Shown piece by piece: positions 45,191 through 57,398 of a DNA stretch of 64,000 bases. A program made the position numbers and the translations under genes. This DNA comes from Duganella fentianensis (lineage in GTDB: Bacteria; Pseudomonadota; Gammaproteobacteria; Burkholderiales; Burkholderiaceae_D): contig NZ_WWCL01000003.1 of NCBI RefSeq assembly GCF_009857835.1, positions 62,001 through 126,000 of the forward strand, in the 5' to 3' direction. The notes beneath the pieces are model-generated. The model was not told the DNA's origin and made no database searches. It was given only the letters and a program-made list of their open reading frames with translations. Positions within the stretch are counted from its first letter, which is position 1; the number at the start of each line of letters is the position of its first letter.

Positions 45191-46231
45191 TCAAAGCGGG
45201 GCCTGACGATCAATCTGGTCGCGAAACTTGGACTGGAATTGCTGAACGGCGGATAGGATGACATCAAAGGCTGGCGGAGATTCGCTGAACATTTCCGCCT
45301 GCATTGCGACATAGTCCTGCTCCCACGCTTTGTACTGATCGGTCGTCGGCATGATTTCCAGAGAATCAGGTTTTAGCGTTGTGTAATCAACCCAGCTTTG
45401 CTCGAAAAACACCTGCCGATGTGCGGACACCTGGCTGAACAAAGTCAGATCGGCAGTAGCGGCGGCGGCCACGCCCTTCTGAATCAGGCAATAGACATCA
45501 TAGTAGTGCCGTGCCATACGCGCCCCCCGCACTTTTTCCGGAGGACGAAATCGCTCTTCATGCAAGAGCATGGCCTTTTCCCAAAAGGTACGTTCGGCGG
45601 CAAGCGCCTTTACCTCTACCGAAGGGATCGAAAGCTGGTCGATTATCTCTCCGACAACCGGAGTAATTGCACGCGTCGAAGCGGGCCAGGGGTCAGCACG
45701 TGCACCGAACTCGATTTTCACTCGGGGCCGAAGATATCGACTTACGCTATTTTCAAAAACAGTAGGATATTCGAACAGGATGGTTTGTTGATCAGGGTCT
45801 TCGGCATCAAGCGACAGCTTCCACGCCTGCGTTCCAAGCTCTCCCTTAATCCGTTCCGCGAGGCTGGGGAATACAGTATTGCGGACATATTCACCTGCGG
45901 CTTTGCGTAATGCCTTTAGCAGCTTGCCCTGTTGGCTGGATGTCTTGGCCTGCTCCGGCGCTTTGTCACCAACGTAGCCCAGCAGCTCGCGCCCAATGGT
46001 GAGGTCTATGTCTTCCGAAAACCGCTCGATCAGCCTCCACGCCTTCGATAACGATGTGCCGCCTTTGAACGTCAGGTGGCCTGCTAGTTCAGGCATGTTA
46101 AACAGGTGTCGCAGTGTGTAGTACACCCAATAGTCTTTTTCGACACTGGATGCCAGCCATCCTTTTAGGGCACCAGCTTGCTCAAAGGCTGTGCGACGCT
46201 GTTCATCATCCAGAAGCCAGAAATGAGTCAT
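45191..46231 (-). CDS. AbiEii-type nucleotidyltransferase toxin
   Basis: About 346 residues. KDYWVYYTLRHLF, LTFKGGTSLSKAWRLIERFSEDIDLTI (cut here into FKGGTSLSKAW and FSEDIDL) form the G-G-x-S and D-x-D metal site of the AbiEii/DNA-polymerase-beta-like nucleotidyltransferase toxins. ERTFWEKAMLLHEE and ARHYYDVYCL are further family motifs. The ATG at 46231 overlaps the antitoxin stop by four bases and has GAGG upstream. Such toxins act with AbiEi in abortive phage infection. Base composition is less GC-rich than in neighbours, suggesting acquisition by transfer. Confidence 0.88.
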   Translation of the reverse strand: MTHFWLLDDEQRRTAFEQAGALKGWLASSVEKDYWVYYTLRHLFNMPELAGHLTFKGGTSLSKAWRLIERFSEDIDLTIGRELLGYVGDKAPEQAKTSSQQGKLLKALRKAAGEYVRNTVFPSLAERIKGELGTQAWKLSLDAEDPDQQTILFEYPTVFENSVSRYLRPRVKIEFGARADPWPASTRAITPVVGEIIDQLSIPSVEVKALAAERTFWEKAMLLHEERFRPPEKVRGARMARHYYDVYCLIQKGVAAAATADLTLFSQVSAHRQVFFEQSWVDYTTLKPDSLEIMPTTDQYKAWEQDYVAMQAEMFSESPPAFDVILSAVQQFQSKFRDQIDRQAPL

Positions 46232-46917
46232 TCTATCCTCGCTGCACTGCTCAGCTCTTGCATGATCTTTCCTATCCACGCGGGCGCCAGATGCGCATCC
46301 TGACGCAAAATGTTCTTGTCAGTATCACTCAAGGTTTGATGGAGTTTTGCAATCGCTTTTACATCCATCTGCGCTTGTTTCATGTGCCGCAATGCCTGAA
46401 TCAATAGACCGCTGATACGGCCTGCTGTGGCCATGTTTTTCGGTGTGGTGTGCTTCAACATTACCGTTTGCCTACCCACCGTGACTGTTCTCGATGGCCC
46501 GTCGGTCAGGAATGTCAATTTCAAAGGGACTTGCTCGCTTAAGCCAAGTAAATTAGCTGCGTAGGCCCCCGAAGGCTGTATGCGCAACTGCAATTTCTCA
46601 GCAACAGCTTGGGCGATACTGGTAGTGTCTGGGAGCAGCCTGCCGAAAGTCGCATGTTCCCGCGGTTTATCGTAGAAACCGCGACGCAGCCGCCTTAGTG
46701 CTCCGCTTCGGGCAAGACGTGATAAAGCCTGATCTACCGCCGCCCGGCTGCCTAGCTGCAGAAAATCAGCCGGAGTGAACACCTTTCCGGGGTCTGATTT
46801 CTCTATCAGTTGACGTATCGACGCGTCAACACCTCCCTTGCGAGGAATAGAGTGAGGCTTCTTGACGGTGCTGGCTGATAGTGACATGTCAGAAATAGTA
46901 GCATATTTTTCTGACAT
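46228..46917 (-). CDS. AbiEi-type antitoxin/transcriptional repressor
   Basis: A 229-residue partner of the toxin. An N-terminal winged-helix part (VFTPADFLQLGSRAAVDQAL, GALRRLRRGFYDKP) is followed by the antitoxin C-terminal domain (IAQAVAEKLQLRIQPSGAYAANLLGLSEQ). Translation may start at 46917 or 46887; both lack a strong ribosome site. Repeated TTTCTGAC/GTCAGAAA elements around the start suggest self-repression, as known for AbiEi proteins. Confidence 0.82.
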   Translation of the reverse strand: MSEKYATISDMSLSASTVKKPHSIPRKGGVDASIRQLIEKSDPGKVFTPADFLQLGSRAAVDQALSRLARSGALRRLRRGFYDKPREHATFGRLLPDTTSIAQAVAEKLQLRIQPSGAYAANLLGLSEQVPLKLTFLTDGPSRTVTVGRQTVMLKHTTPKNMATAGRISGLLIQALRHMKQAQMDVKAIAKLHQTLSDTDKNILRQDAHLAPAWIGKIMQELSSAARIE

Positions 46918-46953
46918 ATTCCGTCAGAAAAAACCATCATAATTTCTGACAAA
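46886..46953. promoter_or_regulatory. Operator repeats of the AbiE operon
   Basis: Four copies of the element TTTCTGAC or its complement GTCAGAAA are found within about 65 bp. One pair is arranged as TTTCTGAC-N7-GTCAGAAA (about 46909-46930). They cover the start of the antitoxin gene, as expected for an autorepressor site. Confidence 0.6.
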
Positions 46954-46960
46954 TTAATCC

Positions 46961-47005
46961 GTTAAAAACTAAAAAGCCCCGCAACCTCAAAGAGTTACGG
47001 GGCTT
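46961..47005 (-). terminator. Rho-independent terminator of ssb
   Basis: Stem AAGCCCCG and CGGGGCTT (46974-46981 and 46998-47005), partly extended inside. On the minus strand it is followed by TTTTTAGTTTTT. It lies 31 bases after the ssb stop. Confidence 0.85.
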
Positions 47006-47035
47006 CTTCTTAAAATTTGTTCTGCAGCGCTATTT

Positions 47036-47539
47036 TTAGAACGGAATGTCGTCATCCATGTCCGAGAAGTTCGGCGCTGGGCGCGGGGCCGGACGTGGCG
47101 CAGCCGGTGCCGGTGGCGCCATCTGCGGACGTGGTGCCGGTGCCTGACGCTGTGGCGGCGCCTCGTAGCCACCGTCGTCCATGCTGTCGCCACCGCCCAT
47201 GCCCTGACGGCCGCCCAGCATCTGCATCTGTTCGGCGATGATGTCGGTCGCGTAGCGTTCAACACCGTCCTTGTCCGTGTATTTACGGGTTTGCAGACGG
47301 CCTTCCACGTACACCGAGGAACCTTTTTTCAGGTACTGGCCAACGATCTCGGCCAGACGGCCGAAGAAGGAAATACGGTGCCATTCCGTCAACTCTTTCT
47401 GTTCACCCGTGTTGCGGTCTTTCGAACGATACGAGGTTGCCACTGCGATGTTCGCAATCGCATCGCCGCTAGGCATGTAGCGAATTTCCGGATCGCGACC
47501 GAGATTGCCGACGATGATCACTTTGTTGACAGATGCCAT
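47036..47539 (-). CDS. ssb: Single-stranded DNA-binding protein
   Basis: 167 residues with the OB fold [24 protein letters not shown]-type core (here [16 protein letters not shown]) and [12 protein letters not shown] Gly/Pro-rich disordered linker leads to the conserved acidic tail MDDDIPF, which recruits repair and replication partners. The ATG at 47539 has AGGAG 8 bases upstream; a longer frame to 47581 lacks this. Divergent from uvrA with a LexA box between, the classical proteobacterial arrangement. Confidence 0.96.
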   Translation of the reverse strand: MASVNKVIIVGNLGRDPEIRYMPSGDAIANIAVATSYRSKDRNTGEQKELTEWHRISFFGRLAEIVGQYLKKGSSVYVEGRLQTRKYTDKDGVERYATDIIAEQMQMLGGRQGMGGGDSMDDGGYEAPPQRQAPAPRPQMAPPAPAAPRPAPRPAPNFSDMDDDIPF

Positions 47540-47691
47540 GTATAAAACTCCTGAAGTTCGACCGCCCTGACTTTTGGGCAAATTTTAGCTAAACGACGAT
47601 TATAGAACACCGCTGCGGCCAGCGGCGGATATATCGCACCGCCCCGTATCCGCCTCGCCAGGCGCGGGAGGAATTGAAACAACGCAAGGAA

Positions 47692-47713
47692 ATACTGGTA
47701 TTATATACAGTAT
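47692..47713. promoter_or_regulatory. LexA (SOS) box between ssb and uvrA
   Basis: ATACTG-N10-CAGTAT, that is CTG-N10-CAG with an A/T-rich core, matching the LexA consensus. Positioned about 90 bp before uvrA and 150 bp before ssb, so it can control both. Confidence 0.85.
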
Positions 47714-47799
47714 AAGTATCCCCTTTGTCGATCTGGCGCAAGGTCGGCGCAGATAATCAAACCCAGCTATAGTATCGGGTTGACCCCGAAAGGCAGAAC

Positions 47800-50646
<2,847 letters not shown>

Positions 50647-50661
50647 GCGCGTACATCCAAT

Positions 50662-50701
50662 AAAAACGCCCGCCCTGCAGACTGCAGTGCGGGCGTTTTC
50701 T
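50662..50701. terminator. Bidirectional terminator between uvrA and DUF885 gene
   Basis: An 11-bp perfect stem, AAAACGCCCGC and GCGGGCGTTTT, with A-run on one side and T-run on the other. It serves the convergent genes ending at 50646 and 50716. Confidence 0.9.
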
Positions 50702-50715
50702 ATTCCGCTGTCAGC

Positions 50716-52518
50716 TTATTGCATGCTGACGCGGTTCTGCTTGGCCTTCTCGGTGCTGACCCAGCCTTTGATATGGGTTTCCAGCACATCCATCGGCAGC
50801 GCACCGGCGCCCAGCACCTGATCGTGGAACTGGCGGATATCGAAGTCCTTGCCCAGTTCCTTGCGGGCGTAGTCGCGCAGTTCGAGGATCTTCAGCTGGC
50901 CGATCTTGTAGCCCAGCGCCTGACCGGGCCAGACGATGTAGCGGTCCGTCTCGCTCTGCACTTCCACTTCCTCGATGCCGGAGTGGTCATGGAAGAAGTC
51001 CACCACCTGCTGGCGGTTCCACTTCTTGTAGTGCAGGCCCGTATCGACCACCAGACGGATGGCGCGCAGCATTTCATCCTGCAGGTGGCCGTAGTAGCTG
51101 TACGGGTTGCTGAAGAAGCCCAGCTCTTCGCCCAGACGTTCCGAGTACAGCGCCCAGCCTTCTGCATAGGCCGTGTAGTTGCCCTGCTGGCGGAAGTTAG
51201 GCAGGCCGTCGATTTCCTGCGCAATGGTCAGCTGCATGTGGTGGCCCGGCACGCCTTCGTGCAACGCCGTGGTTTCGATACTGATGGTGGAGCGCTTCTC
51301 GAAGTCACCCGTATTCACCATCACGCGGCCAGCACGTTTGCCATCCGGCGAACCGGCCATGTAGGCAGCGCCGGAAGCGCCCTTCTCGCGGAACTCTTCG
51401 ACCGGACGAATTTCCACTTTACCTTTAGGCAGAATGCCGAACTGCTGCGGCAGCTGGGTGTACATCTGGTCGGTATATTTCTGGTACAGGTCGATGATTT
51501 CCTGACGCGATTTCGGATGCAGCTCGGGATTCTCTTCCACTGCCTTGTTGAAGGTCTTCAGATCCTTGTAGCCCAGCTTTTGTGCCGTGGCCAGCATCTG
51601 CCCTTCGATACGCGCCACTTCGGCCAGCCCCAGCTGGTGAATCTGTTCCGGCGTCATGGTGGTGGTGGTCGAGGAGTTGGCCTTGAAGGTATAGCGCGCA
51701 GCGCCATCGGGCAGCGACCACATGCCCACTTCCGTGCGGCCGTGCGGCAGGTAGCGGGTCTTGGTGTACTGCGCCAGTTTCTTGTAGGACGGCGTTACGT
51801 CTTTCTGGATTGCGCCCAGAATCGCCTTGCTCAGACGGGCTTTGTCAGCCTCGGAGAACTCTTTCGGGAAATTCTTGATAGGCTGGGCGAACGGCGAATC
51901 GGCCGGCTTCATGGCCGCTACGTCTTCGCACTGCTTGACGATTTTCGGAATCAGGAATTTCGGCGGCATCAGCTTGTCCTGCACGCCTTTTTCCATCTGC
52001 ACGCGGGTCTGCTCGAACAGCTTGGGCAGGGCATGCAGGCGGGTGATGTAGTCTTCGTAGTCTTTCACCGTTTCGAACGGCAGCGCGGAAACGATCTGCG
52101 GCAGATCGATGTGGATGCCGGAGTTCTGCGCCAGCGGCATCTCCCAGTCCTTGAAGCGGGCACCGGTCACACTCTCGCGCAGCTGACGCAGCATCAGTTC
52201 GCGGTTCAGCTGTTCCTGCAGGGGGAAGCCGGTGGTGTCGATAGCTTCGAAGCGCTTGAGGAAGTCGGCCGATTGCTTCAGGTCCGCCTCGATGCCGGCC
52301 TGCGAGAAGTCCGACCATTTATCGTTGTAGCGCTTATCACCCAGCAGCGAGGCCCACTCCGGGCTATTCTTCATCGAATATTCCCACTGCTCCTTGATCA
52401 GCTGATTGAGCGCGTCGCGGCGTGCGCCCAGATCCGGCGCTTCGGCGTGGGCCACGCCCAGCATCAGAGAAAACAGCAGAGCACTGGCAACGCCGATGCG
52501 GGTAGTTACATTCGTCAT
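50716..52518 (-). CDS. Exported DUF885-family metallopeptidase-like protein
   Basis: A 600-residue protein with a Sec signal peptide (ASALLFSLMLGVAHA, cleaved near residue 25). The zinc-type motif HEGVPGHHMQL (about residue 430) and YAEGWALYSERLGEELGFF are the hallmark of DUF885. The family is thought to hydrolyse peptides; the His pair and Glu are intact. It stands alone between two terminators. Confidence 0.87.
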   Translation of the reverse strand: MTNVTTRIGVASALLFSLMLGVAHAEAPDLGARRDALNQLIKEQWEYSMKNSPEWASLLGDKRYNDKWSDFSQAGIEADLKQSADFLKRFEAIDTTGFPLQEQLNRELMLRQLRESVTGARFKDWEMPLAQNSGIHIDLPQIVSALPFETVKDYEDYITRLHALPKLFEQTRVQMEKGVQDKLMPPKFLIPKIVKQCEDVAAMKPADSPFAQPIKNFPKEFSEADKARLSKAILGAIQKDVTPSYKKLAQYTKTRYLPHGRTEVGMWSLPDGAARYTFKANSSTTTTMTPEQIHQLGLAEVARIEGQMLATAQKLGYKDLKTFNKAVEENPELHPKSRQEIIDLYQKYTDQMYTQLPQQFGILPKGKVEIRPVEEFREKGASGAAYMAGSPDGKRAGRVMVNTGDFEKRSTISIETTALHEGVPGHHMQLTIAQEIDGLPNFRQQGNYTAYAEGWALYSERLGEELGFFSNPYSYYGHLQDEMLRAIRLVVDTGLHYKKWNRQQVVDFFHDHSGIEEVEVQSETDRYIVWPGQALGYKIGQLKILELRDYARKELGKDFDIRQFHDQVLGAGALPMDVLETHIKGWVSTEKAKQNRVSMQ

Positions 52519-52636
52519 AGTGGAACCTATCGGTAAAGTGGTGAGCCTCTACTGTATGCGAGCCGGCTGGCGCACGCTGCGAATATGTGACGAAATGTAA
52601 ATTTCGCGGTATGAGCTGCAGATTCCCTGCCCCGCA

Positions 52637-52663
52637 ATAAAAAACGGGGCCAGCGGCCCCGTT
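52637..52663 (-). terminator. Rho-independent terminator of pckG
   Basis: Stem AACGGGGCC and GGCCCCGTT with loop AGC (52643-52663). On the minus strand it is followed by TTTTTTATTG. It ends 8 bases after the pckG stop. Confidence 0.92.
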
Positions 52664-52670
52664 CTGCGGA

Positions 52671-54536
52671 TTAGCGTGCCAGACGCTTTTCCAGTTCGGC
52701 TTTCACATCGCGCAGTTCCTGCGGCAGATGGTAGGCCAGTTTGGTGAACAGCTCTTCGTGCAGCACCAGTTCTTCGCGCCATGCATCCTTGTCGATCGAG
52801 GTGATGGTTTCGAATTCCTCAGGCGAGAACGGAATGCCATCCCACTTCAGATCGCCGAAGCGCGGGGTGGTGCCGAAGATGTTTTCGATACCGCCAGCCG
52901 TGCCTTCGATACGCTCCAGCATCCACTTCAGCACGCGCATATTGTCGCCGAAGCCAGGCCAGACGAAGTGGCCCTGCTCGTCGGTGCGGAACCAGTTGAC
53001 GCAGAAGATTTTCGGCAGGGTCGCTGCGTTGATCTTGCCCAGTTTCTCGCCCATGTTCAGCCAGTGCTGGAAGTAGTCGCTCATGTTGTAGCCCATGAAC
53101 GGCAGCATGGCGAACGGATCACGGCGTACCACGCCCATCTGGCCGGCGGCAGCAGCGGTGGTTTCCGAACCCATGGTGGCAGCCATGTAGACGCCTTCGA
53201 TCCAGTTACGGGCTTCGGTCACCAGCGGTACGGTGGTGGAACGGCGGCCGCCGAAGATGAAGGCCGAAATCGGCACGCCAGCCGGATCATCCCATGCCGG
53301 GTCGATCACAGGGTTCTGGGTAGCGGCCACGGTGAAGCGCGCATTCGGGTGCGCTGCTTTGGTGCCCGAAGCTGGCGTCCAGTCCTTGCCCTGCCAGTCG
53401 ATCAGGTGGGCTGGTGCTTCCTTGGTCAGGCCTTCCCACCAGATGTCGCCTTCGTCGGTCAGCGCCACGTTGGTGAAGATGGTGTCCGAACCCAGCGAAG
53501 CCATGCAGTTCGAGTTGGTGCGGGTGTTGGTGCCCGGTGCCACGCCGAAGTAGCCGGCTTCCGGATTGATCGCATACAGGCGGCCATCGGCACCCGGTTT
53601 GATCCAGGCGATATCGTCGCCGATGGTGGTGATTTTCCAGCCCTTGAAGGTCGCTGGCGGGATCAGCATGGCGAAGTTGGTTTTGCCGCAGGCCGAAGGG
53701 AAGGCCGCTGCCACATAGTGTTTTTTGCCTTCTGGCGATTCCACGCCCAGAATCAGCATGTGTTCTGCCAGCCAGCCCATGCCGCCGTTCTGGGCTTCCT
53801 GATGGCCCATGTTGGAAGCGATACGCAGCGCGAAGCACTTTTTGCCCAGCAGCGCATTGCCGCCGTAGCCGGAACCGTAGGACCAGATTTCACGGGTATC
53901 AGGGAAGTGCACGATGTATTTGGTGGCGTTGCAAGGCCATGCCACATCTTTCTGGCCAGCGGCCAGCGGTGCGCCCACGGTGTGCACGCATGGCACGAAC
54001 TCGCCATCGGTGCCCAGCACGTCGTACACGGCTTTGCCCATGCGGGTCATGATGCGCATGTTGACGGCCACGTAAGGCGAATCGGACAGTTCCACGCCGA
54101 TGTGGGCGATCGGCGAACCCAGCGGGCCCATCGAGAACGGTACCACGTACAGGGTACGGCCAGCCATGCAGCCGTCGAACAGCGGGTTCAGGGTAGCGCG
54201 CATTTCGGCAGGCGCCATCCAGTTATTGGTCGGGCCGGCTTCTTCCTTGGTTTTCGAGCAGATGAAGGTACGATCTTCCACGCGCGCCACGTCGCTAGGG
54301 TCGGAGCAGGCCAGGTAGGAGTTAGGACGCAGTTCCTGATTCAGCTTTTTCATGGTGCCGGCGGCGACCATTTCGCCGCACAGGCGGTCGTACTCTTCCT
54401 GCGTACCGTCGCACCAGTAGATGCGGGCCGGCTTGGTCAGGGCGGCGATTTCGGCTACCCAGTTGATCAGTTTCTGCTGCTTGACGTAAGTCGGGACGTT
54501 CAATGCTGCAACGCCACCCATGACGGGTTGATTCAT
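52671..54536 (-). CDS. pckG: Phosphoenolpyruvate carboxykinase (GTP)
   Basis: 621 residues, normal for the GTP-dependent enzyme. [15 protein letters not shown] is the kinase-1a loop, with the mobile catalytic Cys. [16 protein letters not shown] is kinase-2, and [15 protein letters not shown] and [22 protein letters not shown] bind guanine nucleotide. It converts oxaloacetate to PEP in gluconeogenesis. The upstream region has strong dyads (54616-54630 and 54660-54677). Confidence 0.97.
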   Translation of the reverse strand: MNQPVMGGVAALNVPTYVKQQKLINWVAEIAALTKPARIYWCDGTQEEYDRLCGEMVAAGTMKKLNQELRPNSYLACSDPSDVARVEDRTFICSKTKEEAGPTNNWMAPAEMRATLNPLFDGCMAGRTLYVVPFSMGPLGSPIAHIGVELSDSPYVAVNMRIMTRMGKAVYDVLGTDGEFVPCVHTVGAPLAAGQKDVAWPCNATKYIVHFPDTREIWSYGSGYGGNALLGKKCFALRIASNMGHQEAQNGGMGWLAEHMLILGVESPEGKKHYVAAAFPSACGKTNFAMLIPPATFKGWKITTIGDDIAWIKPGADGRLYAINPEAGYFGVAPGTNTRTNSNCMASLGSDTIFTNVALTDEGDIWWEGLTKEAPAHLIDWQGKDWTPASGTKAAHPNARFTVAATQNPVIDPAWDDPAGVPISAFIFGGRRSTTVPLVTEARNWIEGVYMAATMGSETTAAAAGQMGVVRRDPFAMLPFMGYNMSDYFQHWLNMGEKLGKINAATLPKIFCVNWFRTDEQGHFVWPGFGDNMRVLKWMLERIEGTAGGIENIFGTTPRFGDLKWDGIPFSPEEFETITSIDKDAWREELVLHEELFTKLAYHLPQELRDVKAELEKRLAR

Positions 54537-54851
54537 AAGACCTCCAATGACAATGTAAGAATTCTGTGTCCCTGCGCGGCAGGATCGTCGTCAGCTTGTG
54601 GCTTGCGCTCGGAAGCCCATACGGTATGGGTCGGCGGGTACGGCGGTCTTGTCGGAAAGCACCCGTACGCACGGGTGGGCAGCCCTGTATGATGGGGGGC
54701 CGTTTTATTTTTGTCCGGCGATTGTACACCTGACTATCCCCATTTCCGACAAAAATGTAGGAGAATTGGTTGACTAATGTAGTAGGCTATTCAGCTTTCT
54801 GCACAGACCGTTATTTCCCTACGCAATATCTATTAAATTCGTGCATCTACC
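54537..54851. other. Divergent intergenic region pckG / 2-hydroxyacid dehydrogenase
   Basis: About 315 bp with no gene. It contains a perfect palindrome CCCATAC-G-GTATGGG (54616-54630) and the hairpin CACCCGT-ACGC-ACGGGTG, read with its central bases at 54660-54677. Both are candidate regulator sites for pckG. No consensus promoter was identified. Confidence 0.5.
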
Positions 54852-55856
54852 ATGAAAATCGCAATTCTTGATGATTACCAGAACGCAACTCCTAGCCTCG
54901 CCTGCTACGCTCTGTTGCGCGATCACGAGGTAAAAGTGTTCAACAACACGACGCGCGGACTGGGCCAGCTGGCCATCCGGCTGGCGCCCTACGATGCGCT
55001 GGTGCTGATCCGCGAACGCACGGCGCTCAACCGCGCGCTGCTGGCCAAGTTGCCGAATCTCAAAATCATTTCCCAGACAGGCAGGCTGGCCGGCCATGTG
55101 GATGTAGCCGCCGCAACCGAACTCGGCATCGCCATTGCCGAAGGCGTAGGCTCGCCCACGGCACCGGCCGAACTGACCTGGACGCTGATCATGGCGGCAG
55201 CACGCAAGATCGTGTCGTATGCCACCAACCTGAAGGACGGGCTGTGGCAGACGGCCTCCGTCAACCCCCAGCTCAACGGGCTGGGCATGGTGCTCAAAGG
55301 CCGCACGCTGGGCATCTGGGGCTATGGCAAGATCGGCCAGCTGGTGGCCGGCTATGGCCGGGCGTTCGGCATGCAGGTGCTGGTGTGGGGTAGCGCAAGC
55401 AGCCGCGCCAAGGCCGTCGCCGACGGCTATCAGGCAGCCGCCTCGCGCGCGGCACTGTTCGAACAGGCCGATGTGCTGAGCATGCACCTGCGTTTGCATC
55501 CGGACACGCGCGGCATCGTCACGGCCGAGGATCTGGCGCGCATGAAGCCGGAAGCCCTGTTCGTCAACACCAGCCGCGCCGAACTGGTACAGCCCGATGC
55601 GCTGGAGCAGGCGCTGGGGCGGGGCCGGCCCGGCTATGCAGCGCTGGATGTCTACACTGCCGAACCGCTAGGCACGGATAGCCCGCTGCTGCGCATCCCC
55701 ACCGTACTGGCCACGCCCCATCTGGGCTATGTGGAGCGCGACAGCTACGAGCTGTACTTCCGCCACGCGTTCCAGAACATCGTCGATTTTGCCGCCGGCC
55801 AGTGTGCGGCCATCCATAACCCCGACTACAGCGCGCAGGCGCGGCCGCTAAGCTAA
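54852..55856 (+). CDS. D-2-hydroxyacid dehydrogenase family protein
   Basis: A 334-residue NAD-dependent enzyme. The nucleotide-binding motif is LGIWGYGKIGQLVAGYGRAFG with a following VLVWG. Catalytic residues are visible: Arg in VNTSRAELV, Glu in DVYTAEPLG, and His in TPHLGYVERD. It reduces a 2-keto acid or oxidises the hydroxy acid; the substrate (for example glycerate or lactate type) is not certain. Confidence 0.88.
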   Translation: MKIAILDDYQNATPSLACYALLRDHEVKVFNNTTRGLGQLAIRLAPYDALVLIRERTALNRALLAKLPNLKIISQTGRLAGHVDVAAATELGIAIAEGVGSPTAPAELTWTLIMAAARKIVSYATNLKDGLWQTASVNPQLNGLGMVLKGRTLGIWGYGKIGQLVAGYGRAFGMQVLVWGSASSRAKAVADGYQAAASRAALFEQADVLSMHLRLHPDTRGIVTAEDLARMKPEALFVNTSRAELVQPDALEQALGRGRPGYAALDVYTAEPLGTDSPLLRIPTVLATPHLGYVERDSYELYFRHAFQNIVDFAAGQCAAIHNPDYSAQARPLS

Positions 55857-55930
55857 GCTAAACGGCCGCGGCATCGCGCTCGCTGCGCCCGTGCACGGTG
55901 CTGCTGCGGGCCGGCGCATGACGCACCGGC

Positions 55931-56755
55931 TTATTCGGCAGCCGGCGCCTGCTCGGCGTCCGGCTCCTCATCGGGGTCGGACTGCGTGCCGGCAGTGGGC
56001 AGCAGCGGCGTGGCCAGCGGCCCCAGCTCGAGCCGCGGAGCAGGCAGTGCATGCACCTTGCTCCACAAACCCTGCCAGCCCGGCGGCCATGGCAAAGCCG
56101 GCCCTGCATACGCCGGCAGCGAGGCGCGCACGGGCACCACGGGCAGCGGCGGCATTTCCGTCAGCAAACCATGGGCAGGGCGGGCCATATCCAGACTGTA
56201 CATATAGCCGGGCAGCAGGGCGTCGCAGATGGCGGCAAACCACGCCGTATGGTCTTCGTCGCGGCCCAGTGCCTGCGCCAGCCCGTGCGGGTCGAAACGG
56301 GCCAGCGCTTCGATCAGTTCTTCGGTACTGGCGCCCGGCTTGTCGCCCCAGCCCATGACGGGGTTGACGTTGTAATCGGCGCCCGAACCATACCAGCCTT
56401 CGCGCCACGAGCGCTGCATCCAGTCGCGCCGTCCCGTGAACAAATGCCAGCGCCAGTGCAGGCCGGACGCTTTCGGCCACACATACAGATACAGCCGCTG
56501 GTAGCCGGCGCTATGCAGGGCACGCACCATGGCCATCAGGCGCGCCTGCGGCATGCGGTCGGGCGGAGCGCGGCGGAACAGGATGGGCACGCCGTCCGCC
56601 GTCTGCACTTCGTCGGTGGACAGGTTCAGGTCCAGCGTGCGCGACTCGCTGCCGAAACGGGCGGCGATCCAGCCCGTCAGCAGATTGACGGCCGTGATCA
56701 CGCCATAGCCGCGATGGCGGTGGAAAATCACAGTACCGGGAGCGAGTATGGTCAT
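55931..56755 (-). CDS. Uncharacterised protein with CarD/KOW-like N-terminus
   Basis: About 274 residues, not recognised. The first 60 residues (ILAPGTVIFHRHRGYGVITAVN, cut as PGTVIFHRHRGYGVI) resemble the small beta-barrel of CarD/TRCF-type RNA polymerase-binding domains. The middle has many Trp residues (YVWPKASGLHWRWHLF, DWMQRSWREGWYGSG) and the tail is acidic and Pro/Ala-rich. The ATG at 56755 is favoured because homology-like sequence begins there; a start at 56803 adds 16 residues. No partner in the neighbourhood hints at its job. Confidence 0.6.
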   Translation of the reverse strand: MTILAPGTVIFHRHRGYGVITAVNLLTGWIAARFGSESRTLDLNLSTDEVQTADGVPILFRRAPPDRMPQARLMAMVRALHSAGYQRLYLYVWPKASGLHWRWHLFTGRRDWMQRSWREGWYGSGADYNVNPVMGWGDKPGASTEELIEALARFDPHGLAQALGRDEDHTAWFAAICDALLPGYMYSLDMARPAHGLLTEMPPLPVVPVRASLPAYAGPALPWPPGWQGLWSKVHALPAPRLELGPLATPLLPTAGTQSDPDEEPDAEQAPAAE

Positions 56756-56884
56756 GGGCGGCGCGCAGACAAAGAAACCAGTGTAGACATAGTCGGGGCA
56801 CATTTCCAGTGTGCTGGCGAGGCTACGGCGCCCTGACGGTTTAGGTTATGATGCACATCATTTTACCGACTCCGAGCACTCACC

Positions 56885-57370
56885 ATGACTTTGCGCATCC
56901 TCGCCACCGGCGGCACTTTCGATAAACACTATGACGAAATCAACGGCAAGCTGAGCTTCGGCGAGAGCCATCTGCCGGCCCTGCTGGCACGCTGCCGCCT
57001 GACCGTGGAAGTGGCACTGGAACAGCTGCCGCTGATGGATTCGCTGGACATGGTGGACGCCGACCGCGCCCGCATCCTGGCCAGCTGCACGGCCGCAGCG
57101 GAAAACGCCATCGTCATCATCCATGGCACCGACACCATGCCGCAGACGGCTGCCGTACTGGGCCCGGCCCAGCTGGGCAAAACCATCGTGCTGACAGGCG
57201 CCATGATTCCTTACGAGATCGCCAATTCGGATGCCATGTTCAATCTGGGCTTCGCCAGCGCCGTGGCGCAGACGCTGCCAGCGGGCGTGTACGTGGCCAT
57301 GAACGGCAAAATCTTCGCCTGGGATAACGTGCAGAAGAACAAAGCTGCCGGCGTATTCCAGCCGCTGTAA
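56885..57370 (+). CDS. Stand-alone asparaginase N-terminal domain protein
   Basis: 161 residues only, about half a normal L-asparaginase. It has both catalytic Thr motifs, ILATGGTFDKHYDE and IIHGTDTMPQTAAVLG, followed by GKTIVLTGAMIPYEIANSD. The C-terminal domain of classical asparaginases, which completes the dimer contacts, is absent, and the gene ends cleanly with a stop after AAGVFQPL. Stand-alone versions of this domain exist as a separate family, so it is probably intact rather than truncated. Substrate not certain. Confidence 0.8.
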   Translation: MTLRILATGGTFDKHYDEINGKLSFGESHLPALLARCRLTVEVALEQLPLMDSLDMVDADRARILASCTAAAENAIVIIHGTDTMPQTAAVLGPAQLGKTIVLTGAMIPYEIANSDAMFNLGFASAVAQTLPAGVYVAMNGKIFAWDNVQKNKAAGVFQPL

Positions 57371-57398
57371 ATCCGGCGCGATCTAAGCCGCGCCTGCC

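Noticed and set aside
54322-54729. 135-codon minus-strand frame overlapping the start of pckG
   Set aside because: It overlaps pckG in another frame and has no recognisable product.
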